A DNA stretch of 64,000 nucleotides, from NCBI GenBank assembly GCA_949289215.1, contig CASENC010000035.1:1-64000 (forward strand), given 5' to 3'. Below the pieces are notes generated by a model. That model was not told the origin of the DNA. It saw only the letters and a list, made by a program, of their open reading frames with translations, and searched no databases. This document shows, in pieces, positions 16,623-26,009 of this stretch. The position numbers and the translations under genes were made by a program. The stretch comes from an uncultured Bacteroidales bacterium (lineage in GTDB: Bacteria > Bacteroidota > Bacteroidia > Bacteroidales > Muribaculaceae). Within the stretch, counting starts at the first letter, position 1; the number at the start of each line of letters is the position of its first letter.

Positions 16623-18146
16623 ATGTCCCTCAAAAGGCTGCAAGGACAGTTAGAAACGAATAAAGGCATCTATTATGAATATGATGATGCTTCTGAACCT
16701 CTTGGTGAAGGGGGTATGGGGGTAGTGTATTGTGGATTTTGTATCAATGAACAAACGGGTGTCCGTAAAGAAGTAGCGATTAAAGTTTTGCATGACGATT
16801 TGCCCGAAGATGTTTACGCAAGAGCGGAGCGAGAAGCCTCGATACAAATGCGGCACGACAATTTGGTCGAAATGCTTGGCTTGATTAGTGTATTTGAAAC
16901 TAACAGATGGGGAGAATATGTGTGCCATCATTATGTGATCAGTGAATACCTTCATGGTATTGAGTTGTCTGATTTGTTGGCCGGAAATTTTAATCGAATT
17001 GAAAAAGGCGAAGATAAGTTTGCAAGAGAATTATACAACAATTACCAGAAAGATAAAGAAGGTACGTCGATCTATATTATAAAGAATATTTTATCAGGCG
17101 TATTGGCGTTGCATGATAAGGGGTATATACATCGTGATATAGATCCAAGCAATATCATGGTTACAAGTGATGGTTGTATCAAATTAATCGATTTCGGTAT
17201 CGCTAAAAATATCAAAGCATTAGGGTCTAAAGATAAATTAATGACTACTGCCGGGAAATTTATAGGCAAAGCCGAATATGCTTCACCGGAACTTGTCTTG
17301 GGTGATGTCAGGAATCAGAACTATACTACAGATATATATGCTTTGGGAATATTGTTTTACAGATTACTCGTAGGGCGATTGCCTTTTGAAGGCAGTCAAT
17401 ACGAGGTGCTGCAGTGCCAGCTTAAACAAAAAGTTCCTGTAAACAACATTGATAATAAGGCTCTTGCAAAAGTAGTAAGAAAAGCGACTGAAAAAAATCA
17501 GGGTAACAGGTATGGTTCAATCGCTGAATTTCGGGTGGCAATTGATGCTGCAGAAAAATACAAACCCAATATTTGGGATAAATATAAACCATATTTTGGA
17601 TTTGTCCTGATTATTCTGTTCCTATCTATAGGCGCAGCAATGTGGGAACCTTGGAAGAATGACGAATCCACTGTATGTCCCGTCAAATTTGAACAAGCAT
17701 TAAATATGTTGGATTCCAATGTCCCTGATTCTGTAAAATTCGGATTTGATAGAATGAAACAATTAGCAGATGAGGGTGATGATAAAGCTAAGATTGAAAT
17801 TGGAATAACATACTTTGCAAATGGTAGAAACAAAATGGTATCTCATCGGAGAGCTCTGTTAGGAAAGGATAATGTCAGAGATTCCATTGAGTTGAGGAAT
17901 ACTGTGAAATATCTGTCGAGCATCAATGATAAATCCATAATAACTCCAGATGTTTATTATATATTAGGCGCAGCTTATTATTTATTAAATGATGAGACAA
18001 ACGCCTTAAAGTATTTTGAGGAAGCAAAGATGTTATTGAATGTGAATGAAGATGCCTCACATGGGTATGACAACAATGAGCTCAGGGAGGTTTTAGAGAA
18101 TAATATCGGAGTTTTAGACGAAGCATTAAAATCGAGTGAGCAATAG
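16623..18146 (+). CDS. membrane Ser/Thr protein kinase with helical-repeat sensor, paralogue 1
   Basis: A 507-residue Hanks-type kinase. Glycine loop LGEGGMG at 27-33, Lys54 in VAIK, catalytic loop HRDIDPSN at 170-177 and DFG at 190-192 are present, followed by an SPE activation-loop end. The usual Lys two places after the catalytic Asp is Asp in this protein. One membrane helix (about 325-341, FGFVLIILFLSIGAAMW) leads to about 165 exported residues with Sel1/TPR-like helical pairs (KIEIGITYFANGRN; YYILGAAYYLLNDETNALKYFEEAK), a possible periplasmic sensor. The N-terminal lead-in (LKRLQGQLETNKGIYYEYD) is shared with kinases at 27318 and 48402, so the three are paralogues. The kinase at 18136 overlaps its end. 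Confidence 0.9.
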   Translation: MSLKRLQGQLETNKGIYYEYDDASEPLGEGGMGVVYCGFCINEQTGVRKEVAIKVLHDDLPEDVYARAEREASIQMRHDNLVEMLGLISVFETNRWGEYVCHHYVISEYLHGIELSDLLAGNFNRIEKGEDKFARELYNNYQKDKEGTSIYIIKNILSGVLALHDKGYIHRDIDPSNIMVTSDGCIKLIDFGIAKNIKALGSKDKLMTTAGKFIGKAEYASPELVLGDVRNQNYTTDIYALGILFYRLLVGRLPFEGSQYEVLQCQLKQKVPVNNIDNKALAKVVRKATEKNQGNRYGSIAEFRVAIDAAEKYKPNIWDKYKPYFGFVLIILFLSIGAAMWEPWKNDESTVCPVKFEQALNMLDSNVPDSVKFGFDRMKQLADEGDDKAKIEIGITYFANGRNKMVSHRRALLGKDNVRDSIELRNTVKYLSSINDKSIITPDVYYILGAAYYLLNDETNALKYFEEAKMLLNVNEDASHGYDNNELREVLENNIGVLDEALKSSEQ

Positions 18147-19122
18147 AGAACAACAGGTTTTCCAAAAAGAAGGAGACCCAAGGATATACCTACAAGTCTC
18201 AGGACAGTGGTATTATTATGATCCCAATAGTGTGCCGTTAGGAAATGGCGCAATGGGGACAGTGTATTTAGGATTTTCATGCAATTCCAATAAGCGTATT
18301 GCCGTAAAAAGGGTTAAGGACATATATGCCAATAATAAAATGATTAGGGAGCGGGCTCGTCAAGAAGCCTCTTTGTCTTTTTCCCATCCTAATTTGGTCC
18401 AAATGATAGGCTTGTGCGAATATGCTCCCAATTATGGCCCTATTTTCATCTTAAGTGAGTATGTTGCAGGTATAACCCTTGAAGCACATGTTAAAGAGCA
18501 GTTGGGCTGTTTATCGACAGTAGAAAGGACAGAAAAAATTGCTGCTGAAATTTGTCATGTGTTGGACGCGTTGCAATACTTGCATTTGCGAGGTGTAGTG
18601 CACCGGGATGTTAAGCCTTCCAATATCATGATTGAAAATGGCTCGGTTATAAAATTAATGGATTTGGGTATTGCAAGATTGAATGGAGGTAACAAATATT
18701 CTTCATTTGGCTTTATCGGAACGCCTCAGTATGCGGCACCGGAACAAATTTTGCGTGACAACCAAAATACTGAAATCAATGCGCAGACCGATGTTTATGC
18801 GGTGGGTGTTACTTTATATGAACTCATAACAGGTAACAATCCGTTTAAGACTGATATTGAAGCGGAAATCTTATCGAGGCAAATGACAATGAAATTGCCA
18901 TATGATAAAAGAATACCCAAAAGTTTATATCGCGTCATATTGAAAGCCACAGAGAAATCACAGGCGAAACGTTATAAATCTGCTTCGGAATTAAAGTTAG
19001 CCATAACTGATGCCATTAACAAAAAAAACAATCCAATATTGAATTTTATCGCAAGCAATAAAATTGTCATTGTCTGTGTGCTTGTGTTGCTTATTCTATT
19101 AGTAATCTCATTTTTAATATAA
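18136..19122 (+). CDS. Ser/Thr protein kinase with C-terminal membrane anchor
   Basis: A 328-residue Hanks-type kinase, distinct from the other three. Glycine loop LGNGAMG (about 35-41), Lys58 in AVK, a canonical catalytic loop HRDVKPSN, and DLG in place of DFG are visible; APE closes the activation loop. The kinase domain is followed by a single C-terminal helix (KIVIVCVLVLLILLVISFLI), so it is a tail-anchored cytosolic kinase without an exported part. It overlaps the preceding kinase by 11 bases, and the phosphatase gene starts 2 bases after it, which makes kinase-phosphatase co-production likely. Confidence 0.9.
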   Translation: MSNREQQVFQKEGDPRIYLQVSGQWYYYDPNSVPLGNGAMGTVYLGFSCNSNKRIAVKRVKDIYANNKMIRERARQEASLSFSHPNLVQMIGLCEYAPNYGPIFILSEYVAGITLEAHVKEQLGCLSTVERTEKIAAEICHVLDALQYLHLRGVVHRDVKPSNIMIENGSVIKLMDLGIARLNGGNKYSSFGFIGTPQYAAPEQILRDNQNTEINAQTDVYAVGVTLYELITGNNPFKTDIEAEILSRQMTMKLPYDKRIPKSLYRVILKATEKSQAKRYKSASELKLAITDAINKKNNPILNFIASNKIVIVCVLVLLILLVISFLI

Positions 19123-19124
19123 TT

Positions 19125-20084
19125 ATGGCCAAACCTATAGAAACAAAAGGAAAAACAGTTGCAGACGAAAACACGACAACCGTCATGCCTATGGCCAAAC
19201 CTATAGAAATAAAAGGGAAAATAGTAGGCTATATTGATTCCCGAATTGGTGGGCGAAAGGAAAATCAAGATTCTGCAGGTATAAGAGAAACAAAATTAGG
19301 TTATCTGATAGTTGTATGTGACGGAATGGGTGGGATGCAAGGAGGCAGTGTAGCATCACAAATTGCGGTTCAGACGATACTTGAGACCGTTGATTCGGCT
19401 GATATACAGGCCAATCCTTCGATGACTTTGATAAAGGCTATTAGAAATGCTAATATGGCTATACTGGAAGAAAGTCGAGATAACCCCAATTTGCAAGGGA
19501 TGGGAACAACAGTCACTGCACTTTTGCTAACACCGCATTCGGCACTTACTGCATATTTGGGAGACAGCAGGATTTACCAAATACGTAACGGGGAGAAGAT
19601 TTTCAGGACCTTTGACCATTCCATGGTATTTGAAATGGTTAAAGAAAAAGTTATTTCAGAAGAACAAGCAAGGCTTTCCGACCAATCCAACATCATAATG
19701 AAGGCGTTAGGAATTACTACTGATATAGCGGTAGAGGTGGTAGAACGGCCGTATCGGAAAGGTGACAGGTTTGTTTTGTGTACAGATGGCTTTTGGGGAG
19801 CAATGCCTGAAAAGGAATTTATCCGGCATCTTTCCGAGAAGAAATCCTTAGATAAAATTCTTGATTCTACTGCAAATATTGTAGAGAGTATCGGACGAAA
19901 CAGCGGAAAGGAATATGATAATCTAACTGCTGCAATTTTAGAAGTAAACAGTAACTCGATATTGAAAGAAAAAATGAGCAGAAAAGCAAAAATTGTTATC
20001 ACAATTTTAGTAATACTCCTGATAATAAGTGTCGCCTTGAATGTTTTCTTGTTCATGCGTACAAATCAATATGTCATGCCATGA
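19125..20084 (+). CDS. PP2C-family Ser/Thr protein phosphatase, membrane-anchored
   Basis: A 319-residue metal-dependent phosphatase, expected to reverse the kinases of this operon. PP2C motifs are in order: RKENQDS (44-50), CDGMGG (65-70), GMGTTVTALLL, LGDSRIY near residue 147, CTDGFWG near residue 224, and EYDNLTAAIL near residue 264. A C-terminal helix (about 293-312) anchors it at the membrane on the cytosolic side. The first 22 codons are a tandem duplication: the bases for MAKPIETKGK at 19125 recur at 19191 as MAKPIEIKGK, giving two possible starts 66 bases apart. The next gene overlaps its end by 4 bases. Confidence 0.92.
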   Translation: MAKPIETKGKTVADENTTTVMPMAKPIEIKGKIVGYIDSRIGGRKENQDSAGIRETKLGYLIVVCDGMGGMQGGSVASQIAVQTILETVDSADIQANPSMTLIKAIRNANMAILEESRDNPNLQGMGTTVTALLLTPHSALTAYLGDSRIYQIRNGEKIFRTFDHSMVFEMVKEKVISEEQARLSDQSNIIMKALGITTDIAVEVVERPYRKGDRFVLCTDGFWGAMPEKEFIRHLSEKKSLDKILDSTANIVESIGRNSGKEYDNLTAAILEVNSNSILKEKMSRKAKIVITILVILLIISVALNVFLFMRTNQYVMP

Positions 20085-20635
20085 AAAGAATTTATACGAT
20101 TGGCAGAGATGGTGGCTGTGATATAGTTATACCTGATACTACCGATGTTATCAGCAGGTTGCACGCGACTATCAGGGTCGAATCAGATGGCAAGATTTAT
20201 TTGACCGACCAAAGCCGTAATGGGACATATATAAATGGGATGAAAATGTCCTCTAATGTGGAGATTCCGGTCTCTCGTAAGGATGTTGTATCATTGGCTC
20301 ATGTATATGAATTAGATTGGTCGCTGGTACCCAAGCAGAGAAATAAAAATATAATATTAGTTGCGGCAGTTTTATTGGTTGCGCTATTGGGTGGAATTGT
20401 TTATTTCTTTTTCGGGTTAAATAAAAGTGATTCGAATGTGCCGATTGAACAACCACAAACACCACCACCTGTAGTAATAAAACCTGATACTGTAGTAATA
20501 AGAGATACTGTGCCTGTTAATTCCGAAAAGGGAAAAGCAGTGGTGACAAAAACCAAGAAAGTTCAGCCAAAAGAAGAACGTGTTGAGGTTAAGCCGGAGA
20601 AACCTAAGGAAGAAATATACAATCCTATCTATTAA
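20081..20635 (+). CDS. FHA-domain protein with membrane helix and exported basic tail
   Basis: A 184-residue protein. An N-terminal FHA domain (about 1-80) shows YTIGRDGGCDIVI, SRLHATI and DQSRNGTYING, the expected GR, SxxH and NG positions. A single membrane helix follows (IILVAAVLLVALLGGIVYFFFG, about 88-110). The last 70 residues would be periplasmic and are rich in Pro, Lys, Glu and Val (EQPQTPPPVVIKP; KKVQPKEERVEVKPEKPKEE), like a flexible wall-spanning linker. It begins with an ATGA overlap with the phosphatase gene. The layout of a cytosolic phosphopeptide reader with an extended periplasmic arm makes it a candidate envelope component of the secretion machine. Confidence 0.88.
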   Translation: MKRIYTIGRDGGCDIVIPDTTDVISRLHATIRVESDGKIYLTDQSRNGTYINGMKMSSNVEIPVSRKDVVSLAHVYELDWSLVPKQRNKNIILVAAVLLVALLGGIVYFFFGLNKSDSNVPIEQPQTPPPVVIKPDTVVIRDTVPVNSEKGKAVVTKTKKVQPKEERVEVKPEKPKEEIYNPIY

Positions 20636-20653
20636 CAGATAAATTAATCGACT

Positions 20654-22147
20654 ATGAAATTACTTGTAATAGGGAGTAATAATAATTGCCATATAAGATT
20701 TAGTAGTCCATTTGTAAGTGGCTATCATGCAGAACTGTTATTGCTTGATAATGGTGAAATATTGCTGACAGATAAAGGAAGCCGAAATGGAACATATTTG
20801 AACGACCAAAGATTGCAACCGAATAAAGACATACCGGTTAAACGTGGTGATGTTATTCGCTTTGCAGACCAATTATTGGATTGGCAAAATGTTCCATCCA
20901 TGCCAATGCTTGATTTTTCGAAAATAAAGGAAATGCGTGGTATAGGCACAAACTTTAGAAACAAATACCAGTTACAGGGGGACAATGTCAGTCGCTTTCA
21001 CGCAACTTTAACAAAAAGGAGCGATAAAAAATGGTACATACAAGACCATAGTAAGAATGGCACGACTGTAAATGGGAAAGCGATACCTTCCAATGTGGAT
21101 ATTAAGCTTAAGAAGGGTGACAAAATATTATGCGCAGGTGTTCCTGTGCCTAACCCTTATGGAGAAAATCCTCCAATAAATTATAGAAAGTTTTTGACTA
21201 TACTTCTCATAGTGCTTGCTGTCAGTGGAGTGGGTGTAGGCATATATTTTCTTAGAGATTGTGACAGGAGCAATAAAATTATGACTGATAATGAAATATA
21301 TGCCAAATATAAAAATTCAACAGTTTTGGTGATTGGATTATATTACTATAAAGTTTCAGCAGGAAATTTAGATATAGAAAAATTGCTGGACGTACCTACT
21401 GAAGTTATTATTTCAAAAGAAGGCAAATTAAAAGCCGTGAACGGGCAACGCAGTAATATGAAAATGTACACCGGGACAGGATTCTTTGTTTCTGATGACG
21501 GCAAAATCGTAACGAATCTGCATATAGTCAAGCCATGGCTTTTTGATAAAGAACTCTCCTTGATATCCGACCGGTATAAAATGTATATGGCAAGTGTAGC
21601 TTCAGAGAATCCGGCATTGAATGCCTTTACGGCGCAAATTAAGGTTGAAGGGGTTTTGGATTACATTGGCGTTATTCCCAACGGAGTATATTTCAGCGAA
21701 GAAAATATAAAACAATGTCGGGAATTAGTTGTCCATGATAATATTGAAAAAGATGTAGCCATATTGCAATTGGAAACTATGAGATTACCCGATAATAGCA
21801 GTATTGTAGATCTTAACCAGGCTATTGTGGAAGATTCGGTAATAACTGTTGGTTCGCACATTTATACTATAGGCTTCCCATTCGGATTAGGCTTGCAAGA
21901 CTTGAAATCGCCGAAGGGTATTCAATTGTTGGGTCATGGGGGAAGTATTACACAGGAAAGTACAAAATATTCGTTTGGCTTCGATGCAGCCTCGTATGGT
22001 GGGGCAAGCGGTTCTCCCATATTTAATGCGAAAGGGCAACTTATAGGAATCCTTAGTTCGGGAGTTTCAAAGAGTCAAGGATTCAATTATGCCATAAAGG
22101 CATCCTGTGTTGTTGATTTGATGAACAACAGTTTGTCAAAAGAATAA
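20654..22147 (+). CDS. double-FHA, single-span protein with exported trypsin-like protease
   Basis: A 497-residue protein with three parts. Two FHA domains face the cytosol: FHA1 about 1-85 (GYHAELL, SRNGTYLND) and FHA2 about 100-165 (NVSRFHATLTKR, SKNGTTVNG). A membrane helix lies at about 180-200. The exported part is a DegP/trypsin-fold serine protease whose triad can be placed at His290 (VTNLHIV), Asp367 (KDVAIL) and Ser452 (GGASGSP). All three catalytic positions are retained. Such a fusion couples phosphothreonine reading inside the cell to proteolysis outside the inner membrane. It has no counterpart among the T6SS components I know. Substrates could be the WG-repeat proteins encoded next to it, but that is a guess. 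Confidence 0.9.
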   Translation: MKLLVIGSNNNCHIRFSSPFVSGYHAELLLLDNGEILLTDKGSRNGTYLNDQRLQPNKDIPVKRGDVIRFADQLLDWQNVPSMPMLDFSKIKEMRGIGTNFRNKYQLQGDNVSRFHATLTKRSDKKWYIQDHSKNGTTVNGKAIPSNVDIKLKKGDKILCAGVPVPNPYGENPPINYRKFLTILLIVLAVSGVGVGIYFLRDCDRSNKIMTDNEIYAKYKNSTVLVIGLYYYKVSAGNLDIEKLLDVPTEVIISKEGKLKAVNGQRSNMKMYTGTGFFVSDDGKIVTNLHIVKPWLFDKELSLISDRYKMYMASVASENPALNAFTAQIKVEGVLDYIGVIPNGVYFSEENIKQCRELVVHDNIEKDVAILQLETMRLPDNSSIVDLNQAIVEDSVITVGSHIYTIGFPFGLGLQDLKSPKGIQLLGHGGSITQESTKYSFGFDAASYGGASGSPIFNAKGQLIGILSSGVSKSQGFNYAIKASCVVDLMNNSLSKE

Positions 22148-22155
22148 TATTGAAG

Positions 22156-23814
22156 ATGAAAAGGATTATATTTTTCTTTTTGATATCATTCTGTATTTCA
22201 CATTCTATGGCGCAGAGTATGGAATGGTTATGCCGACCTGGAAAATACTCCGACATACAATATATGGGCTTTGATTTATTCAAGGTCAAGGATGCCATAG
22301 GGAGGTGTGGCATTATTTCTGCGCAAGGAAAAGAGGTGCTAAGTATCAAGTATGATAGTATTACACAATTTGTTGAAAATAGGGCATTGATTTTGGATAT
22401 GTCCGGGCGTAGGATAATGGGAATATTGGATTCAAATGGCATAATGATCAAATCATTTGACAACGATGAGCTTTTTACTACGTCTTATCCATATTACAAA
22501 GAAGGATTGCTAGGCTACAAAGAAAAGAATGGATTGTGTGGTTACATAAATGCTATGGGAAATGTTTCGATCAGGCCTCGCTTTTATTTTGCCGCACCGT
22601 TCCAAGACGGGATTGCAACAGTTCAATATGCCGATGGTGGATATTATGGTTTAATAAATAAATCCGGCGGTTCTGCAATCATTTCCGACACCAAGTATAG
22701 ATTTTTAAGTTCCTTGGTTGACGGCCAATTGTTGGCTGTGACAGCATCAAGCCGAGGCGGAGATTTGTTAAGGGTGATGAAATTGGATGTAAACAAGCTG
22801 AAAGCGACAAAGACTTTGGAAAAGAAGATGTTTGTGGACTTATCAGATGATTTCACCTATTTAGTCAGCCAAAACGGACATCATTATTTCATCGACAGCC
22901 AGTGGCGAATATCAGGTGCGAATTACTCATTCAAGTTGCCATATCAGATTGTAGATAAACAGACTTTCATTACAGAAAGTGCCGAACTGCTGAGCAAGCA
23001 AGACACCAAAAATGGTGTTCAAATCACTTATATGGGCAAACCTATTCTTGAACATTCATTTGACAAAGTAGAGACTTATGAAAAGAAATATGCCATTGTA
23101 AGTGCTAAAGACAAGAGTGTCGGTGTATTAAGATTGAATCCATCTGCCGGAATCGAAGTGCTTGAACCAACGCAAGTGTTTGTGTTTAATCACAATCCTT
23201 TGCCAAATGTCCTTACTGCAAATTTGGATGAGATTGAACCTGAGCAATATATAGAATTGGCTGTCGATATCAAAGATGTAAATCCGCTGCAATTGAAATG
23301 TTATATAAACGAAGATGGGTATTTGCGGTATGCACCATTAAAGCAGCAGGAAAATGATGAATGGAGAATACATCTTCCTTATTTCCGGCCCGATACGCAG
23401 TTTGGTAATGTAATTTCCAATAATATAGATATAGCCATCACTTATGATGGGTTGGAATGGATGCACCGTACAGTAAAACTTGCAACGAAGCATGAACCCG
23501 GATATGATATAACTATTTCAAGTGGCAGTGCGGAACAAAATAAACTTGAAATTACCGTGCAATCCATCATGGGTGTTCCCAACAGGTTGGTAAGGATTGA
23601 TGTTACCGGGCAGGGAACCACATATATGGACGGCGAAAAGGAAATTATATCAATCCCTGTCAATGTCCCGGAAGGCGAATCTGTAACCTTCACTTATACT
23701 GTGACAGTTGAGGAAGAGGGATGCCCGATAATAAATAAAACAGTTAGTAAGACGATAACAAAGCCTAAACGCAAGGAAGAAAAGAAAAAAGAAAAGAAAA
23801 TAATAATAATATAA
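22156..23814 (+). CDS. exported WG-repeat protein, paralogue 1
   Basis: A 552-residue exported protein with signal peptide MKRIIFFFLISFCISHSMAQ; the ATG at 22156 is preferred to a TTG two codons earlier. The first 330 residues are WG-type repeats (for example GRCGIISAQGKEVLSIKYDSI, GLCGYINAMGNVSIRPRFYFAAPF, GYYGLINKSGG), which form beta-rich solenoids or propellers of unknown ligand. The C-terminal part is beta-rich (PGYDITISSGSAEQNKLEITVQS) and ends in a Lys/Glu-rich tail finishing KKEKKIIII. Related WG proteins are encoded right after the kinases at 27318 and 48402; here the protease and phosphatase genes lie between kinase 1 and its presumed partner. Confidence 0.85.
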   Translation: MKRIIFFFLISFCISHSMAQSMEWLCRPGKYSDIQYMGFDLFKVKDAIGRCGIISAQGKEVLSIKYDSITQFVENRALILDMSGRRIMGILDSNGIMIKSFDNDELFTTSYPYYKEGLLGYKEKNGLCGYINAMGNVSIRPRFYFAAPFQDGIATVQYADGGYYGLINKSGGSAIISDTKYRFLSSLVDGQLLAVTASSRGGDLLRVMKLDVNKLKATKTLEKKMFVDLSDDFTYLVSQNGHHYFIDSQWRISGANYSFKLPYQIVDKQTFITESAELLSKQDTKNGVQITYMGKPILEHSFDKVETYEKKYAIVSAKDKSVGVLRLNPSAGIEVLEPTQVFVFNHNPLPNVLTANLDEIEPEQYIELAVDIKDVNPLQLKCYINEDGYLRYAPLKQQENDEWRIHLPYFRPDTQFGNVISNNIDIAITYDGLEWMHRTVKLATKHEPGYDITISSGSAEQNKLEITVQSIMGVPNRLVRIDVTGQGTTYMDGEKEIISIPVNVPEGESVTFTYTVTVEEEGCPIINKTVSKTITKPKRKEEKKKEKKIIII

Positions 23815-23836
23815 AACTATTCAAAATCAGAAATCA

Positions 23837-24502
23837 ATGAAGAAAGCTTTTATTTTAGCCATAGGGTTACTTCTGTCATTGTGCAATGCTGTTGCCCAGG
23901 TAAAAATTGACAGAGGTTATGGAGTGCAGAAGACAGAAGCAATACAGGCGGGGCAACGTTCGGCCTTAGCCATAAAATATGGTGTAAAGGTGGGTGTCAA
24001 CTTTTCCAATATGAGTAACGACATGATGTTTGATCCGGCTTTTTCCATGGGAACAGGGTTCCACATTGGAGCATTGGTTAATTTTCATTGGGGACAAAGG
24101 ACCGTAAGCAGCTTACCCGGAACAGGATTATGGGGCTTGCAACCCGAGTTACTTTTTTCAAGCAATGTGGTAAAAAGTAAAGGCGGCAATATTAAGTTGA
24201 GCTACATTAAAATCCCTGTGATGCTTAAGGTATATCCGTTGTCGGCCCTGAGTGTTGAGATAGGCCCCGAGTTTTCATATTTAATCTCGTCTTCACCCGA
24301 AACGGTTGATTTGGATGATGCAACAGTGGAAGTCGGCGATTGCAAGGGCTTCAATTTCGGGGTCGGCATAGGTGCTGCATATGAGTTTGATTTCGGTCTT
24401 ATGGTCGGGGCAAGGTATTCAATGAATTTTACAGATCTCGGTGAAAACTTGAAGTGGGTGAACAATAGTAATATTCAAATCTCGGCAGGTTGGTTGTTCT
24501 AA
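23837..24502 (+). CDS. outer-membrane beta-barrel protein (PorT-like)
   Basis: A 221-residue protein with signal peptide (MKKAFILAIGLLLSLCNAVAQ). It has the alternating pattern of a small 8-stranded barrel: KYGVKVGVNFSNMSND, GTGFHIGALVNFHWG, LQPELLFSS, YIKIPVMLKVYP, LSVEIGPEFSYLISS, FGVGIGAAYEFDFGLMVGARYS, and a final strand NIQISAGWLF ending in Phe. This fits the OMP_b-brl_2/PorT-like family common in Bacteroidota. It sits between a WG protein and a lipoprotein in the operon and may be the outer-membrane part of the apparatus. T6SSs normally have no outer-membrane barrel, so this role is inference from position. Confidence 0.85.
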   Translation: MKKAFILAIGLLLSLCNAVAQVKIDRGYGVQKTEAIQAGQRSALAIKYGVKVGVNFSNMSNDMMFDPAFSMGTGFHIGALVNFHWGQRTVSSLPGTGLWGLQPELLFSSNVVKSKGGNIKLSYIKIPVMLKVYPLSALSVEIGPEFSYLISSSPETVDLDDATVEVGDCKGFNFGVGIGAAYEFDFGLMVGARYSMNFTDLGENLKWVNNSNIQISAGWLF

Positions 24503-24537
24503 AATATTCAATAACGATACTATAAACGAAAGGTATT

Positions 24538-25944
24538 ATGAAAAAGATATTATTAGGTGTTCTTGTGTTGATGACAATTCTTGTTTCATGCACAGACCGT
24601 GAGGATATAGAAATAGCATATAAAAGTAATTTATCAATTACGGCAAGTCATATTTTTGATAATTACATAACAGTTCTTGGCGATGAATTTAATATGAATG
24701 GTGCTAATGGTGATTGGAATTTAAATATTCATGCTTATATCTACGATACCAATGGGCTTCTTATTAAGAAAGTAGAAGAACAGTATCCTGAAATGGGAGG
24801 TATATTGAATACTGATTTGGATTTATTGCCAGGGAGTTATTCTATTGTGGCGATAGCTGAGTTTTCCGGGAAATATAATGGAGAGGAGTATAAATTTTGG
24901 AATATTTCAGGTGAAAATAATCTAATTGATTTAGAGATTACAGAGAGTTCAACTATATGTAATTCACCATTTGAAACACTTGGTATAACTACGAAAGAAT
25001 TTAAAATAGGAGACAAAGCCGAAAATATTGCGATAGATATTATGCCTGCTACAAGTTTATTGCAAATTATTATCTGGGATGATGATTTCTCGGGAACAGG
25101 TAGTGATGGTTTCAGTTTCTATGCTCCATATATTGATAATTTGACAATTTATGCACAGGACCTTAAGCAAGTTGTAAAATTCAATGGGAATATAAATCCC
25201 ATATATGATTATGGAGATCAGGCCGTGAGGTATCCCATAATGTTGCATTCTCCCAAAGCTCAATATGAAAGAAAAGGAGCTACTCAATCATTAGGATTCA
25301 GAGCCTTGTTGCCTCAAGAGAATAGGGATTTCTACTGGGAATTGAATTGTGTTCCAGGTGCAGGTAAATTTCTTTTTGAAAATGGTGAAGATTTTCAGAT
25401 TTCAGCCATGACAGATAATAAACCGAATATTGAATCAGGGAAACAATATGTCATGGATTTGATATTGGATCAATGCTATTTGTATGTGGACAATTACGAT
25501 CCCGATGTAGATATGTTTGAAAGGTGTGAGAATTATATAGACGAATACAATAAGCGTGTAATAAGAAATGCATTAAATGAAAGATATGATAGATATGTAG
25601 GAATGAGTAGAAGCACAATAGAAACTTATCTTGGTAAAGAGCCTTGGACCACAACAGAAACCACGAGCAGTTATTTGGGAGAAGGATTAATAAGTGCGAT
25701 CACTGCACGGTACACAGATGCCACAATGGAAGAATCAAATAGAATTATGCTAGTGTGGGCTATTACTACAGAAAAGCAATTTAATGATATCGCAGAAATT
25801 ATGTCTGAAATATACACATCTTGGGAAAATGGAACAACTGAAAAAGTAAAACAGTATATAAATGCCTCTACGATAAATGAAGCTACTGTGGGTATTTCTT
25901 GGGATTACAATAGTAAATGTATGTTTTTTGATGCAATAAACTGA
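24538..25944 (+). CDS. Mfa2/FimB-like lipoprotein
   Basis: A 468-residue lipoprotein (signal MKKILLGVLVLMTILVSC, Cys18). The first 280 residues resemble the fimbrial-anchor type of Bacteroidota: a beta strand with NLNIHAYIYDTNGLLIKK, then LDLLPGSYSIVAIAEFSG, and later a second beta domain. This similarity is by pattern only. The last 140 residues differ: an aspartate-rich segment (YVDNYDPDVDMFERC) and a helical tail. It is likely exposed at the outer membrane or in the periplasm. No fimbrillin gene adjoins. In this operon it may serve as an outer-membrane anchor, taking the place that TssJ or TssQ lipoproteins hold in other systems. Confidence 0.6.
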   Translation: MKKILLGVLVLMTILVSCTDREDIEIAYKSNLSITASHIFDNYITVLGDEFNMNGANGDWNLNIHAYIYDTNGLLIKKVEEQYPEMGGILNTDLDLLPGSYSIVAIAEFSGKYNGEEYKFWNISGENNLIDLEITESSTICNSPFETLGITTKEFKIGDKAENIAIDIMPATSLLQIIIWDDDFSGTGSDGFSFYAPYIDNLTIYAQDLKQVVKFNGNINPIYDYGDQAVRYPIMLHSPKAQYERKGATQSLGFRALLPQENRDFYWELNCVPGAGKFLFENGEDFQISAMTDNKPNIESGKQYVMDLILDQCYLYVDNYDPDVDMFERCENYIDEYNKRVIRNALNERYDRYVGMSRSTIETYLGKEPWTTTETTSSYLGEGLISAITARYTDATMEESNRIMLVWAITTEKQFNDIAEIMSEIYTSWENGTTEKVKQYINASTINEATVGISWDYNSKCMFFDAIN

Positions 25945-26009
25945 ATTTAATGGAATGATGCGTTCACATACGATGCATCTTTTCAATGAAATTCTTATAC
26001 AACAGCATT

